In this document: positions 1 through 11,889 of the stretch, piece by piece
How the letters are laid out: each line of letters starts with the position of its first letter
Position numbering within the stretch: the stretch's first letter is position 1
Origin: Tribonema minus
Taxonomy: Eukaryota > Sar > Xanthophyceae > Tribonematales > Tribonemataceae
DNA: 64,000 bases
NCBI GenBank assembly: GCA_017506865.1
Contig: JAFCMP010000101.1
Location: 248,001-312,000 of the forward strand
Direction of reading: 5' to 3'
Made by a program: the position numbers and the translations under genes
The notes under the pieces: model-generated
What the model was told of the DNA's origin: nothing
Databases searched by the model: none
What the model saw: only the letters and a program-made list of their open reading frames with translations

Positions 1-41
1 CTTTTGATTCACTTGCGCGGGTTTGATGGTTACGCACGCGC

Positions 42-430
42 CTTGAAGCAGCACCATAACTCGAGCCCCACGAGCTCCTTCTTGCTGGCGACGCGCGGCG
101 GCAGGCGCAGTATAGAAGTAGTAGTTGAAGCAGTTCAGTCTCACTCTCAATTTACTTGCGTGAATTTGACGGCTACGCACCTTGAAACAGCACCAGAACT
201 CGAGGCCCACGAGCTGCTTCTTGCTGGCGACGTGCGGCGGCAGGCACAGTGCAGCAGTTGCAGTACTTACTCAAAAGTAGCTGAGTCACACTTTGATTCA
301 AACAGCTCAGCTTCAGCTTCATTTTGCTTTTGATTGGTCTGCCAATTACGCACCTTGAAGCAGCACCAGAACTCGAGCCCCACGAGCTGCTTCTTGCTGG
401 CGACGCGCGGCGGCAGGCGCCCCGCGGCGT
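42..430 (-). repeat. Tandem copies of the PHD exon 3' end in the following intron
   Basis: The exon end at 351-430 recurs at 180-250 and 42-112. Each copy keeps the segment reading ASKKQLVGLE(F/V) and, at 180-250, the CAAG/GTGCGT donor. Spacing is about 140-170 bases. The copies differ by several substitutions, so they are old, and no assembly collapse is needed to explain them. Confidence 0.9.
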
Positions 431-512
431 CGCGCCGCAGGCACGCAAAGTGGTACGAGCGCGGGCACCCGTCGCACTGCACCAGGTCCCCCGTGTCGTC
501 GCACACCGCGCA
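354..512 (-). other. PHD zinc finger (C4HC3)
   Basis: The peptide contains CAVCDDTGDLVQCDGC, then HFAC and a closing WCC, which fits the Cys4-His-Cys3 spacing of PHD fingers; the last ligand may come from the next, off-window exon. The exon ends TTCAAG/GTGCGT. An acidic stretch (SDSDSDDSNEEETEW) precedes it, with the Trp next to the first Cys pair. Known PHD fingers bind two zinc ions and often histone H3 tails. Two decayed copies of the last 70 bases lie at 180-250 and 42-112. Confidence 0.9.
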
Positions 513-1004
513 CTGGTCGAGGTTCCACTCAGTCTCCTCCTCATTCGAGTCATCCGAGTCAGAGTCGCTGCCGCGGAGCGCGCGCTGCGCGTAGTGCGGG
601 TAGTGCGGCGGCGGCGGCGGCGGCTCCTGAGCGTCGCTGCCGCTGCCGCTGCTGAGCGCTGGCGCCGCCGCCTCGCGCTCCGTCTCTGCGTCGCTGCCGC
701 CGCCGTCGCCGCCGCCGCCGCCGCCACCGCCGCCGTTGCCGCCGCTGCTGCCGCCGCGCGCCGCAACATCCTCTGCCTCCACGATCGGGCAGTCGTCGCT
801 GTCGTAGCCGCCGCCGCCGCCGCCGTGGTCATAGGCATCGCCGCCGCCGCCGCCGCCGCCGCCGTGCGAGTGATCACCGGCAGGGGGTGCAGCGGCGGCG
901 CCGCTGCCGCCACTGCCGTCAACGGTCGCCCTGGCAGCAGCGCTAGGTTTTGGTGTCGCAGCGAGCACGGGCTCGGCCGCATCAGCACGCGGCTGCTGCT
1001 GCTG

Positions 1005-1061
<57 letters not shown>

Positions 1062-4000
1062 CTGAGTGGCGACGGCAGCCTCTGTCGCTGCCGCCGCTGG
1101 TGCCGCTGACGCTGCCGCCGCTGCGGTGGATCGTCCCACCATCACCGCTGCAGCGGCCGCCGTCGCAGCTGCCGCTGTCGCAGTTAGACGCGGCATTTGT
1201 TCTGCTATGGCCTTTTCCTCTAGGTACAGTTTGGTGACCCATGCATCGACCACCTGTCAGCGCAGCAGGAGACCATGGGAGAACAGTGTGGTGAGAGCAC
1301 CTTTTTTTAATGGAAGTACTCGTGACAGAGCAGAGTTGAAGTTAATGACAAGACGAGATGCTTGCGCACAAGGAAAGAATTGGAGGAGCATAAGATAAGT
1401 GGGCGCAGCGCACGGTGGGTGATGCAGCAGATCTCGAAGTTGTTGATGAGATGACGATAGGCGCAATTCGCATAAAATGGTACAGATGAATCAGTGCATT
1501 CTTCCAAACGACGTCACATTCGGCGCAGGTGACGTGCGCAATAGAAGTTACCACTGCCGAGCCGCAGTACGTGCCACATGGGTGAACCGAACCCCACTTC
1601 CACCCAGCTTAGCTGAGCAACAACTTGAAGTTCACCACCAGCGCGCACCTGTATCGTGAGGGGCTCCAGCTGAGCCGTGGCAGCGGTGTCAGCGCTCAGC
1701 GCCTGCTGCAGCGCGGCCAGCACCTCGCCGTGCGTGCTGAACTCTGAGATGAGCTCCAGAACTTGCTCCATCTGTTGGACGGTTTATGGAAGCGAAACAG
1801 ACAGGTCACCAAGATGCAGTGGTATCAGCAAAGGCGCCAGCATTGGAAATGTACGCTTGGAGGAGCATGGCGCTGCATCGGCACTGAGGGTGCACTAGAA
1901 CGCTCTCTAGAGTCAGTATACCATGGTGCTTACCAGACGTGAACAAGTTGCGGGCCCATGTGAATGTGACACTAAGCTGATTGGCGGAAGGCGCACACCA
2001 GGCAGACTATGTACGTATCATGCTTCATACTTCGTGGTAGTGTGTTGCAGCAGTAGCTGCCGCATACGTGGTGCAGAGAACTTATGTCGCAAGCACCGCA
2101 GGGCGTACATGCAGACAGAATGGGCTCGCGCCATTTCATGATCAACTGTGCTGTGCGGACTCTGTCTCTATCGTGTGACAGACGATGAGCACTGGGGCAG
2201 CCATGAACTGTATGACCACACGCTCAAGGCCCAAGTACACCTGCATGTACCTACATACCCCCACATGCAACGGCTCGAGAACACGATCGTGCAACGCAGA
2301 GCACTGACAACATTAAGAGGGCCGGGAGGGTCTGAACGCATCTGTGCCTCCCTTGCCAAATTTCCAAATGACGACTCGCATTGATACAAGGAAGCCTTGT
2401 GGCGTCCGACAGGTGGTATTTCCAACAGAACAAGCATAGCACCCTGTCCCTCCCAGTCCAAACTGCAAGCCATGAGACACAATATACCTGTCTTGCCGAC
2501 AAGTCAAATCCCGGTCCGCACTTGTGTGAGGAAGCCTTGTGCAATATGACAGACTTTGCTCTCCGCCAAAACAATGCTCTTTAGAGTACCCCCCCTCCCC
2601 AACCCCCGCTTGGAGTCGCAAGCCGCGAAACGCAGCTGCCAGGCACGTACGTCACTTGAACCAGAGTCGAAACGCGCTCTGCTGAGCACTGACGCTCACC
2701 TGCTTGCTCGCCGGCAGTCCGAGCTGCGCCATGCGCGCGCGATGCAGCTCGCAGACCCCGGCGTACATCTCCCCGGCTCGCTGAGCATCCTCCTCGTTCC
2801 CCTCCCCGTCCCCCTCCCCCCCCCCCTCGCCCCCGTCCGCGCCGTCGCCGTCGTCCAGCGGGATATCCGCCAAGAGGTGCTCGCGCAGCTGGCGGTGCGC
2901 GCGCTGGTCAGCACGCCTCAGCCACGTGCCGCCGCGCGCCGGCGCCAGCGCCATCGCGCCGAGGACCGCGAGGCTGGGGAGTACCGCGGGGAGGCTGCCG
3001 CCGCCGCCGCCGCTCGGCAGGTGCCGCAGCAGCGCTCTGCGCAGCGCAGCGTAGCAACAGGAAGACGTGCGAATGAGAAATTGTGGATGGACTGTGAACT
3101 GTGAAAAGTGCTGCGGTGCATCAGCGCTCAGCAGTAGGCGGCAGCGCGCGCGGGGCTGCGGGCGGAACGAGGGTTGCGGACGCAGCACTGCATGCTGCAT
3201 GTATATGTTGAGGCGGCGCTCGGCAGCATTTAGTGGTTGGCACGCCTAAGCGGTGATTACCCGCCGCCCTCATGGCAGCGGCAGCGTGCGCAGGACTGCG
3301 GAGAGGGGCCCGCCGGCCGAGCATTGCGCTTCACTGGGTGCCGCACCAGCACCAGACAACAGTGAGCGGCTTGAGATGCGCTATATTTCAGTGTCGCGAC
3401 CATATCCTTCAAGTGTATAGTGTGTAAACGCTATGAACGGGTTGTGAGGCATCGGTCAATCGCATCCCGCAAGACGCCTCAGCAGCGTCCCGCATCATGG
3501 TGGCATCAATCAGCTGGCTGAGCACTGCTGGGCCAGTGGGGCGTCACCTTTTGATCATGTGCCGCGGCAGCAATGTGCGTGAGACGTGCACAAGCGAGAA
3601 GAGGCATTGTGGATGAGGAAGAGTTGCAGTGGCAGCAGGTTGCCCCATTTAGTGAGGGCTGAAGCCAGAGGCTCCCGTACAGGGGCCCGGCGCAGGCAGA
3701 GAAGCATGCAGCTAAGCATCGTCTCCATCATCAAGACCATGAGCACACCGTGCATCAACTCACGATGTGCCGCTGCTGCCGCCGCCTCCGCCGCCGTCAA
3801 CGCCGCCGTCGCCGCTATTTTCATCGTCGTCGTCCGCGAGCGGCAGCGCCTCCAGGAAGAGCCACAGCAGGTGCAGGCGCAGCAGCGCGAGCGCGCTCTT
3901 GTGGTGCTGGATGGGGTCGTCGCGCTTGGTGCACACGCGCGCGCACGCGCGGATCATGTACAGGTCGCACTCGTCCAGGAGACCCTGCGTTCTCAAAAAA

Positions 4001-7000
4001 GCGGTTGCAATTGGCAGTTACGCACGTTGTTCAGTTACGTGGTGGTGGATGGGGTCGTCGCGCTTGGTGCACGCGCGCGCACGCGCGGATCATGTACAGG
4101 TCGCACGCATCCAGGAGCCCCTGCGTTTACAAAGAAGCGGTTACATGGGGAGTTGCACATTGTTCAGTTGCGTGCAACAGGCGTCCCTGCGGTGGCGACG
4201 CAGCGGTTGCAATCGGCAGTGGCACGTTGTTCAGTTACGTGCTGTGCGACCGCCTCCGCAGTCGCGCGTTGCGCATGGCGTCCTTTTGTTGTAGCATCTG
4301 CATAAGGTGCCATGCGCCCTTTGTTGCAGCGTCTGCATAACTTCACCGCCAGGGCAGAGCGTTTCCCACAATTCTTCAGCTGTGCACTCTGCCTGTTGAG
4401 CGTTGTGGTCTGTGGCCATGGCTTTGGCGCCGCTATTTGAGAAGAATTTAAACGAGGAGCTCTCGCGCGAGTGAGCGGCGCGCGCGCGCTTGAGCAAGAG
4501 CGCGCAAGAGTGTGTGCACTGAGCATGCGTGCGTCACGTCGCACGCGTCAAGGACCCCATGAAGTGCGGACGGAGCGGTTGCGTTGACAGTACCACAACG
4601 CGCGTGTGGTGCTGCGGTGTGACGCCAGCAACCTTAGCGCTGCGCACATGCGCTTGAGCACGTACGTGCCGTCGTGTGTGTGCTTGCGCAGCTCCGGCAC
4701 TGCAGGTGCAGAGAGGGCGATTCCAAAACAGTCACAAAATGAAGTTTGCTGCGGTGAGCACTGACGGCACGACATCGTCGCCCGTGCACAAGCACTTGCG
4801 TCTGCTGACGCCCACATCGCAAGACCTGACGAGCGCTGCCATGTGGACTTCAAAGAAGGCACTCACGATACTGATTCTTGGGCCTGTGACAACTTGCGTG
4901 AAGGCTCTGAGGGCGCGGCAAAATACTACTTCAGGCATCAGCAGGACAACAGTTCAAGGCCCAACTTTGACAGTCCATAACCCTAACCCTAACCCTAAGA
5001 CAGTCCATAACCCTAACCCGAACCCTAAGCGCAAACCTAATCTCAACCTACTCATAGTGCATGGCACGAGGAGTTGCCTACCCCTAACGTGACCCAACCT
5101 CGGCCCCTAATCCAATTCTTACCCTAGTCTGAAGCCTAACCCTGACTCTAACCCTGAGCAAGCCACCAATAGACAGGCTGACCGATCATGATGGCGCCAC
5201 TGACCGGAGCTCTGTATGAGGTGCATGCCACACCGCTTCTACACAACGACCTTGCACTGCAGCAGCGCTCAGCACAGCGCGACCCGCACAAACTAGCAAC
5301 CGGAACCTACACTGTATCGTGCCCCCCCCCCCCCTTGCCCTGACGACAACGAACGTCAATGCAGACTTGAACATTGGGATCCACAAAGCAATGACAAAAG
5401 GCACGGCGCAATGGTAGCGCGTCCAGCGAATAAACAGCTTGACCGCCGATCGCTCTGACTTCAGCAGACGCCAATGCCACCTTGAAGACACAGGAGACCA
5501 CGCGCATATGGCACATCGAAAGCGCACGGCCGCATTGCAAAAGCCACCTGAGGCGTCGCGTCCGGGGTACGTAGGTATTCGCGCACGCTGCCGTCGCTCG
5601 ACTTCAACAGGCGCCAATGCCAACTACACGACACCGGAGGCTGCGCGCGCATGGCAAAGACGAACGCGCGCAAGTGCATGGCGCCCACCTGAGGCGTCGC
5701 GTCCGGGGTAAGCAGGGATTCGCGCATGCAGCCACCGCGCCCAAAGTCCTCCTGCAGGTGCTTGCGCAGCCCGCGCACCATGCCCTGGAAGAGCCGCAGC
5801 TGCATGAAGCGGTCCAGCACCTGCGTGCATACATTGAGAGAAACAACATGACCACAATAACACAATTTGTCATAGTGCATTGGGAGCATCGAAACCGTCA
5901 ATGACTGCTCGGCTGCATCACCGTCCCAGCGAGCTGTCTGCGTGCACGATGGGACCGAGGAGCTGAGTGCACTGATTTCATTCCAGTAGATTCGTCAACG
6001 TCCAGCGCATGTATTCTGCGCAAGGCTTTACTGGAGGCTAGTCTGCTTCTCCCAGTGAGGCAGCGCGCTGCTCAACAAATGAAGCCTGGCGACAGATGCG
6101 ACTTGACTTGAAAAAGTATGACGAGCAGTGCGTCGGGCGTCAGTGGACCCAGCTTGCAGTCTGGTGACGCTCCTTCACGACCTAACCGTAACCCTAACCC
6201 TTACCCTTACATCAGCGCTCTCCACGCTGTGTCAGCACGAGCTCCTGCAGTAGAGTCATGTTATGTTGTCTAAAATTATGGTGTCGGGCATTTACAAGTT
6301 TCAACAAATTCAGGTACAGGTGTAGATCGCTTACGTGCCAGCGCGACGCAACCAAACTGAAACTTCAATTGCATGAGCAACCGAGGGCGTTTTGCTTAGC
6401 ATAGGCGCCCTTCACTGCAAACTTGAAGTGCTATTGCTGCACAACATGAGGTTGTGCCTTGGGCAGCGCCGACGCGAGCGCATGACACAGCAGCAAAGGG
6501 AGTCTTAAAGCCCGCTAACACACGGTGACGCAGGCCTTGAACTGCATTGGTGCAGGCCGTCAATGACCTGCATCGAATGTCTGTCTGCATCACAAAGAGC
6601 AAAGTGCGCAACAGTGCCGTTGGCACTGCAACCTCAAGCGGCCGACGCTGGTTGGCGACAGCTGTGTCCGGTTGATATGCACACGTCAAGCAGAGTGCCA
6701 GCCAGCGGAAGCAGTAGTTTGATCGTCCTCACCACCGTGTTGCACATCGTGGTGATCACGCACGACTGCAGAGCACCGAAGCCAGAACCCCTTGCCAGCT
6801 TGTCAAATGCAAACAGAGTCTGATACTCACAGGATGCACAAAACACAGGGTGGCACAATGGCTTCCAAAATACAACATGCCAGGACTTGCAACGGAAACT
6901 AGGAAACGTCTGCAAGATACTACGAACCGTTCTACTTTAAAACTACATGAGTTCAACACCAAACCTCACCTCTTCGGCAGTGACGCGCCAGTGTGACTGA

Positions 7001-10000
7001 GCATCCGCTGCGCCATTTGCAGTGACTGCAGCCTCTGCAGCCTCTGCCGCGGCGTCTCGTTCGCCATCGTCAGTGTCGCCTTCGCCTGTGGAGGTAGCAA
7101 GACAGCAGTGCTCTCAGGATCTGTTGCTCGACGAGAACTCTGTGAACACTGCTGCTGCTTCGGCTGCCGCAACTTGCGACAGCACGGCACGCGTTACGAG
7201 CGTCAATACAGTCCGCGGCGCTCACGCTCTGCACGTCTTTGGTACACTGTTCCTCACTGATACTTCAAGTACTTGAAGTACTTCAAAGTAGCACGCAGAC
7301 GTGTTTGCTGTTGCCGCAGTCTACCTCCAACGCTTGGCGCCTTGCCAGTGGCGCATCGGCATGCTGCAGCGCTCCACAGAGCCTCACTGCCTGCACTAAC
7401 TTGTGTGACATATCAGCACAGCTCAAATGCTTTGCGCTCAGGTGGGTGGATGCCGGTTACGCCCGACGTAACCGCCCCTCCAGACACCCAGCATCAACAG
7501 TGACACGTGCGCATCACACCCGGCGGAAATGATTGCAACGCAACTGCTCGCAGCCGTCGGGCGCAGCATCAGTGCTCACCAGCGGCAGCGCTTGCTGTGG
7601 CCAGTTCAAGCGCCCCTGGCGCCTCCGCTGCCGCCGCCGCCGCCGCTGCCGCCTCTGCCGCCGTCTCAGCCGGCCCCTCCCCCGTTGCCTCCTCCACCTC
7701 CATGGGCGTCCCGGCGCTCTCCGCAGCAGCGCTCCGCAGCGCCGCCGCTGCCGCCTCATTGGCTGCCGCCGCCGTAGCCTCCGTCGCCTCGTTTGACTCC
7801 CGCGCGGCGCTCTCGTGAGCGGTGGCAGCAGGTAGGAGCGCTGCCACAGCAGGCAGCAGCGGCTCAGCAGCGCCCTCCACCGGGGCACCGCCTGGGCGCT
7901 GCGGCACCGCGCCGGAGGCGCTAGCGGCGACTTCTGGCGCCGCGCACGGCGGCGCTGGCGGGGACTGCGGTGGCGCCGCCGCCGCCGCTGCCGCCTCTGC
8001 CACAGCTGCAGCGGGCGCAGCCGCGTGCGGAGATGCAGAGCGCTGCTGCGCAGCAGCTGTCGCAGCAGCGCTCGTCGAGTTGAGCGCAGCGCCGGTTTCG
8101 GTGGGCACCGCAGCGGCGGCGGAGGCCTGAGGCGCAGCAGCGGCACCTGCCGTACGCAGCTGCGCTACCATCTCTGTCAGTGCAGTCACCTGCGTCTGTC
8201 GAAAATAACGGCAGGGGGGGGGGGGGGGGCGATGGTGCGAGATGTGAAGGCGATGGCAGCGTGCAGGCAGCTCGATGCACGCCGTGCGGGCCGCTTCAAC
8301 GCCTGACTGCACTCCTCTGTGCACTTGCGCGTATCAAACCTTCAACACTGAAATCTGAGCATCGTGCAGCAGCCAAAGAGGCTGCTCACGCGCATGTGCT
8401 CTGCGCACTGCCAGATCGTCTACTGCCAGATTGCTCACTTTCTGACCTGCAAACTTCAACATTGAATTGCGCACTTCAACACTGAGCCATCCTACTGACC
8501 TCCAGCGCCGCGCGCGCAGCCCTCTCGCCCGCGAGCTCCGCCTTCAGCTGCTGCGTCGCATGGCTCAGCTCGTTGCGAATGCTGAGCACTGCTGCACGCA
8601 TCTCGTCAGCCGCCTGATTGCGCAGCCCCGCGGCTTCGGCTGTGGCGCCTGCATGTAGCCGCTGCAGAGCCGACTGGGTGTCTGCTGCAGCCTGTGCTGT
8701 GATTTCTGCTGCGAGCTTGGCTTGAGCTGGTCCGAATCCAGGGTGAGGGAGGGGGGGGGGCAGGGGTCGCGGCATGAAAGTGCAGCTGTGGCCCTGTGGG
8801 AAGCATTTCGTCAGAAAACTCATTGACCGCAAGGTCTGCGTATCGTAGACACTCCATACTGCATGCCTTGGGGTCGTCTTGGCGACTGCTAACAATGTGT
8901 ACCTGCGACAGACCACCGACATGACCGTAAAGGCGAAGCTCACGTTTTGGGACAGGCACCAAGCCCTCACCAAAGGCACTATGTAGCGCGCCCAACACTG
9001 CTGAGCACGAGGTGTAGCCCACTTTGTGTGACAAACCAACACGCTCAGCAATGTCTTCACCCTCTGCTATCAAACACGCTGCGGCGCTGCCACCATGCAT
9101 GCATTTATTTAATATAGCGCTCAACGCAGGCACCTGCGGCAGCGTCGTCCTGAATGGCGCGCGCCAGCTTCGTCCACGACTCAGTCGCGCCGTCCCGCAG
9201 CAGCTCCGCAGTGCGCGTGGCATCATTCAGCACGTCCTTGTGCACTTCCTGCCGCAGCTCCGCCACCGCCGCCGCCACCGCCGCCGGCGCCGCCGCCTGC
9301 GCGTCGCGCGCCGCCGCCGCCGCCGCCGCCGCCGCTGCCGCCGCCGCCGCCGCCGCGCGCGCCGCGTCCGCCTGCCGCGCCTGAGCGCTGATGTCGCGCG
9401 ACTGAGCATCCGCCGCGGCGCGCAGGCTCTCCACGCGCATCTCCAGCCCCCTCACCGCGGCCGCGAGGGGGTCCACGGGGGGCGGTCCCGCCCGCTGCCC
9501 CCCCCCGCGTGCCCCCTCGCGCGCGCGCCGCCGCCCCCCTGCGGAGCGCTGCCACCGAGGCCGGCCGCCGGCGCAGCGTGCGCGTGTCCGTTGAGATGAG
9601 TATTTGCGCCGCCGGAAGGGGGGGGGGCAGAGGGGGGGGGGGCTGAGAGCGGCGCGCGCTCCTCCTCGTCGCAGGGGATCTCCTGGGGGTTGTAGTCGCG
9701 GCGCAGGTCCAGCAGCGGCTGCTGCAGCTCGGCAAACCTGCGAGGCGCGCGCGCGAGCGGTACGGGGAGCGGCTGTGATGCTGAGGTTGTGCCAGTAGCT
9801 ATTTCATGCCCTCGAGGCAGGCAGTGCCACGGTGTGCTCTGCCGCCGCACGAGTTGCGAGTAGTACAGGGGAGCGCAAAGCTCGCGCTTGATGCTGTTGC
9901 ACGTCCTCCACGCAAGCAACGCAGCGTGTACGAGGTGAAAGCTGTCTACTTAGAGATACCAATGGTAGTGAAAGAGGCAGAGTACGAGTGCGAGTGTGAA

Positions 10001-11031
10001 CCCACGCAGCAGGCGATGCTGTACAGGGCACTAGATATACTGCAATCTATGTCTGACATGCTGGATCGCCAGCCTGCCAATTACAAGCCTTTTTCGGCCA
10101 ATGCTGCGCAGAATGGTTATGACAGTTACAAAAATGACAGTTACGAAATGCAGTTCTGCGACGAGCCGCCTGCCCATGCAGCTGCTCCTCCTGCTAGCAA
10201 CCCCAGCAGTGCCTGCTGTCACAGCTGACAACCGCCTTATGACTGCTGCAACAGCAGAGTGCACAAAGGCCGCAGCCCCCATGACTTCAGCCATCAAGTG
10301 CTATGCATAGCAGTCGCTTGGTATTGCGTAGGCCATACCAACGCACAGATACGGTGTGGAACAGATAAGAGCTTGCTGTTTCATAGTCATATAGTGCTTG
10401 TAAGGTGCATACCAGATCTCTGACATCCCACAAAGACGGCCATCCTACACACCACTGTCGAGGGCGGAGGTAGAGTAGTGCCAACTTGAAGTGCCTGTCA
10501 TGCTAGCCGTTTCTCAGCAAGTTCAACTGTTCATGAGATCCCCTGGCGTGCGGCTGGCTGCCTGGAAGCGCTTCAAGTCTACACGCATATGCAGACTGTG
10601 TCGCCACCTGGCTGGCTCCAAGATCGTCCGCACGTGCTGCATGTACGTGGCAAACACGTGCTCCACAGGGGCGCGCCCCGCCTCCTCCCCCCCCGCCCCC
10701 CCCGCCCCCGCCCCCTCCCCCCCATCCCCACCCCCACCCCCATTCGCCAGCTCCCACTCGCGCACCTCGCGCTGCGCGGCCATGAATGCGCGCTGCATCT
10801 GCCTCTCCATGCTGTCCGGAACGGTCGGCCGTATCAGATTGTACATCTCCACGGCCAAGTCCATGTGCTCGTGCGACATGTTGCGCTGCTGCGGCGGCGC
10901 GGGGGGGCGGCTGGGCTGCGCCGCGGGCGCTGCTGCTGCGGGGGCGGGCGCCGGCGCAGCCTGCGGCCCCTGCTGCAGCAGCTGCTGCTGAGGCGAATGG
11001 TCTGTGTGGCCATTCTGCTGAGGTGGCTGTG

Positions 11032-11065
<34 letters not shown>

Positions 11066-11603
11066 AAGGACATACTGGGGTGGACATGGCTGCTGCTGCT
11101 GCTGGGGCGGCGGCTGCACGGGCCGCGGTCGCACGATACCATGTTGCTGCTGGTGCTGCTGCTGCTGCAGTTGGTGGTGCAGATGGTGTTGTTGAGCTAT
11201 GGCATGGGCAGGTGCCTGCTGATGAAGATGGTGTTGTTGAGCCATGACGTGGGCAGGTACCTGCTGAAGCCGTAGCTGCGCCATCTGCTGCTGCTGCAGG
11301 ATCAAGTGGGCGTGCTGCTGTTGCAGCAGCAAGTGCGCATGCTGCTGTGTGTATTGATTAGCCTGCACGTGCTGCCGCTGCTGCGCCTGTGAGCTCGGTA
11401 TCGCCGGCATGCCCGCTTCCTGGTGCTGCTGCGGTAGACCCTGGGCCGCAGTTGGCGCTTGAGGTTGCACTTGCAGCTGTGGTTGCGGCTGCTGCTGCCG
11501 CGGCATTTGCTGCTGCTGCTGCTGCTGCAGCGGCGGCGGCGGCGGCGGTGGCGGCGGCGGAGGCGGCGGCGGCGACGGCAGCGGGGTCCCCTCCGCGTGC
11601 TGC

Positions 11604-11645
<42 letters not shown>

Positions 11646-11788
11646 TGCTGCTGCTGTGGTTGCGACCCCTGGGGCACCTGCTGAGTGCCATTCGTGCTGT
11701 CGGTGGCGTCTGCAGGCACAGGTGTAGTGGTGGGTGCTGCCGGAACTGCAGCAGGGTCGCTGCCGCCACCTTTCGCGGCGTCTGACAT
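354..11788 (-). CDS. Q-rich coiled-coil PHD-finger protein, 12 exons, 3' end beyond window
   Basis: Exons inferred from splice sites and phase: 11788-10608, 9737-9134, 8726-8500, 8189-7580, 7085-6970, 5820-5689, 4748-4633, 4392-4347, 3984-3764, 3036-2700, 1771-1649, 1253-354. All junctions agree in phase except for one missing base in exon 2. The product is about 1,538 residues as far as the window shows. Start chosen at the MSDAAKGG methionine. Order: Gln/Pro-rich N-terminus (residues 1-330), a helical Ala-rich segment (about 390-670), Ala/Glu-rich acidic linkers, conserved-looking helical exons (LDRFMQLRLFQGMVRGL; LLDECDLYMIRACARV), a poly-Gln/Gly region, and a C-terminal PHD finger (about 1486-1538). 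PHD fingers usually read histone H3 tails, so a nuclear chromatin role is inferred. I do not recognise the orthologue. The weakest exon calls are 4748-4633 (donor GTTGCT) and 4392-4347. The neighbouring KCTD-like gene is divergent, 1.6 kb away. Confidence 0.82.
997..1062 (-). repeat. CAG/CTG trinucleotide run (poly-Gln in PHD exon 12)
   Basis: A nearly uninterrupted CTG run (CAG on the coding strand) encodes about 20 Gln, with a CTC break encoding Glu. Similar coding runs are at 11028-11063 and 11605-11643. Confidence 0.95.
3905..4250 (-). repeat. Tandem copies of PHD-gene exon 9 5' edge
   Basis: The start of exon 9 plus upstream intron (3905-4040) is repeated almost perfectly at 4046-4170, and a third, worn copy of its intronic part is at 4180-4250. 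The unit is about 135 bases and includes the acceptor CGCAG. A related short duplication (tttgttgNagc-tctgcataa) is at 4285-4345, next to exon 8. Confidence 0.9.
4974..5040. repeat. Telomere-like CCCTAA run
   Basis: cagtccataaccctaaccc occurs twice in tandem, followed to about 5160 by degenerate CCTAA-type units. It lies in intron 6 of the PHD gene. Confidence 0.9.
5450..5720 (-). repeat. Tandem copy of PHD-gene exon 6 3' edge
   Basis: The exon 6 end with its donor and following intron (about 5600-5720) has a second copy at about 5450-5575. Both contain the string cacctgaggcgtcgcgtccg, that is, the exon end plus donor read on the minus strand. The unit is about 160 bases. Confidence 0.85.
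7580..8189 (-). CDS. Exon 4 of PHD gene: Ala/Glu-rich linker
   Basis: Begins VTALTEMVAQLRTAG after a CGCAG acceptor and ends at a GCCGCTG/GTGAGC donor. The 203 codons are dominated by Ala with Glu, Pro and Thr, and include PMEVEEATGEGPAE. It follows exon 3 (8726-8500), which is predicted coiled coil (AQAKLAAEITAQ through AGERAARAALE). The low complexity makes any function call impossible. Exon identity rests on matching phases at both ends and on GC-rich composition. Confidence 0.78.
9134..9737 (-). CDS. Exon 2 of PHD gene, with a one-base frame break
   Basis: The exon opens with FAELQQPLLDLRRDYNPQEI, continues through an acidic patch and a Pro/Gly-rich linker, then gives DPLAAAVRGLEMRVESLRAA and a poly-Ala coiled-coil-like helix ending at DDAAAG/GTGCCTG. 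The first half and the second half are in different frames. The exon length (604) also misses the phase of exon 3 by one base. Restoring one C in the C6 run at 9477-9482 (minus strand) would fix both. A homopolymer sequencing error is the simplest explanation; a real mutation is possible. Confidence 0.75.
9806..10228 (+). CDS. Hypothetical ORF inside intron 1 of the PHD gene, opposite strand
   Basis: A 140-codon ATG-to-TGA frame on the plus strand lies within an intron of the minus-strand gene. Its middle (EVKAVYLEIPMVVKEAEYEC and DILQSMSDMLDRQPANYKPF) has a balanced composition unlike the Ala/Arg-rich shadow frames around it. No domain is recognised and no introns are evident. It could be a nested gene, an exon of a nested gene, or chance. 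Confidence 0.2.
   Translation: MPSRQAVPRCALPPHELRVVQGSAKLALDAVARPPRKQRSVYEVKAVYLEIPMVVKEAEYECECEPTQQAMLYRALDILQSMSDMLDRQPANYKPFSANAAQNGYDSYKNDSYEMQFCDEPPAHAAAPPASNPSSACCHS
10608..11788 (-). CDS. Exon 1 of PHD gene: poly-Gln/poly-Pro N-terminus
   Basis: The first exon encodes runs of Gln (CAG), a Pro run near 11530-11575 and several Gln/His-rich stretches, then a more ordered segment (MSHEHMDLAVEMYNLIRP, about residues 300-317) and an Ala/Gly/Glu spacer ending EPAR at a CAG/GTGGCG donor. Low-complexity Q-rich N-termini of this kind are typical of transcription coactivators. The frame is also open upstream to 11998, where a CTG run would read as poly-Ser, but the MSDAAKGG methionine at 11788 lies downstream of that run and is the more ordinary start. 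Confidence 0.8.
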
Positions 11789-11811
11789 TGTAGTGGTGCT
11801 GGTAGTGCTGG

Positions 11812-11889
<78 letters not shown>

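Noticed and set aside
324..1109. Plus-strand poly-Leu/Ala frame opposite the PHD exon
   Set aside because: Reverse reading of CAG/GCC repeats; the minus strand has the PHD motif and phase-consistent splice sites.
4974..5160. A true chromosome end at the telomere-like run
   Set aside because: Coding exons of the same gene continue on both sides, so it is interstitial.
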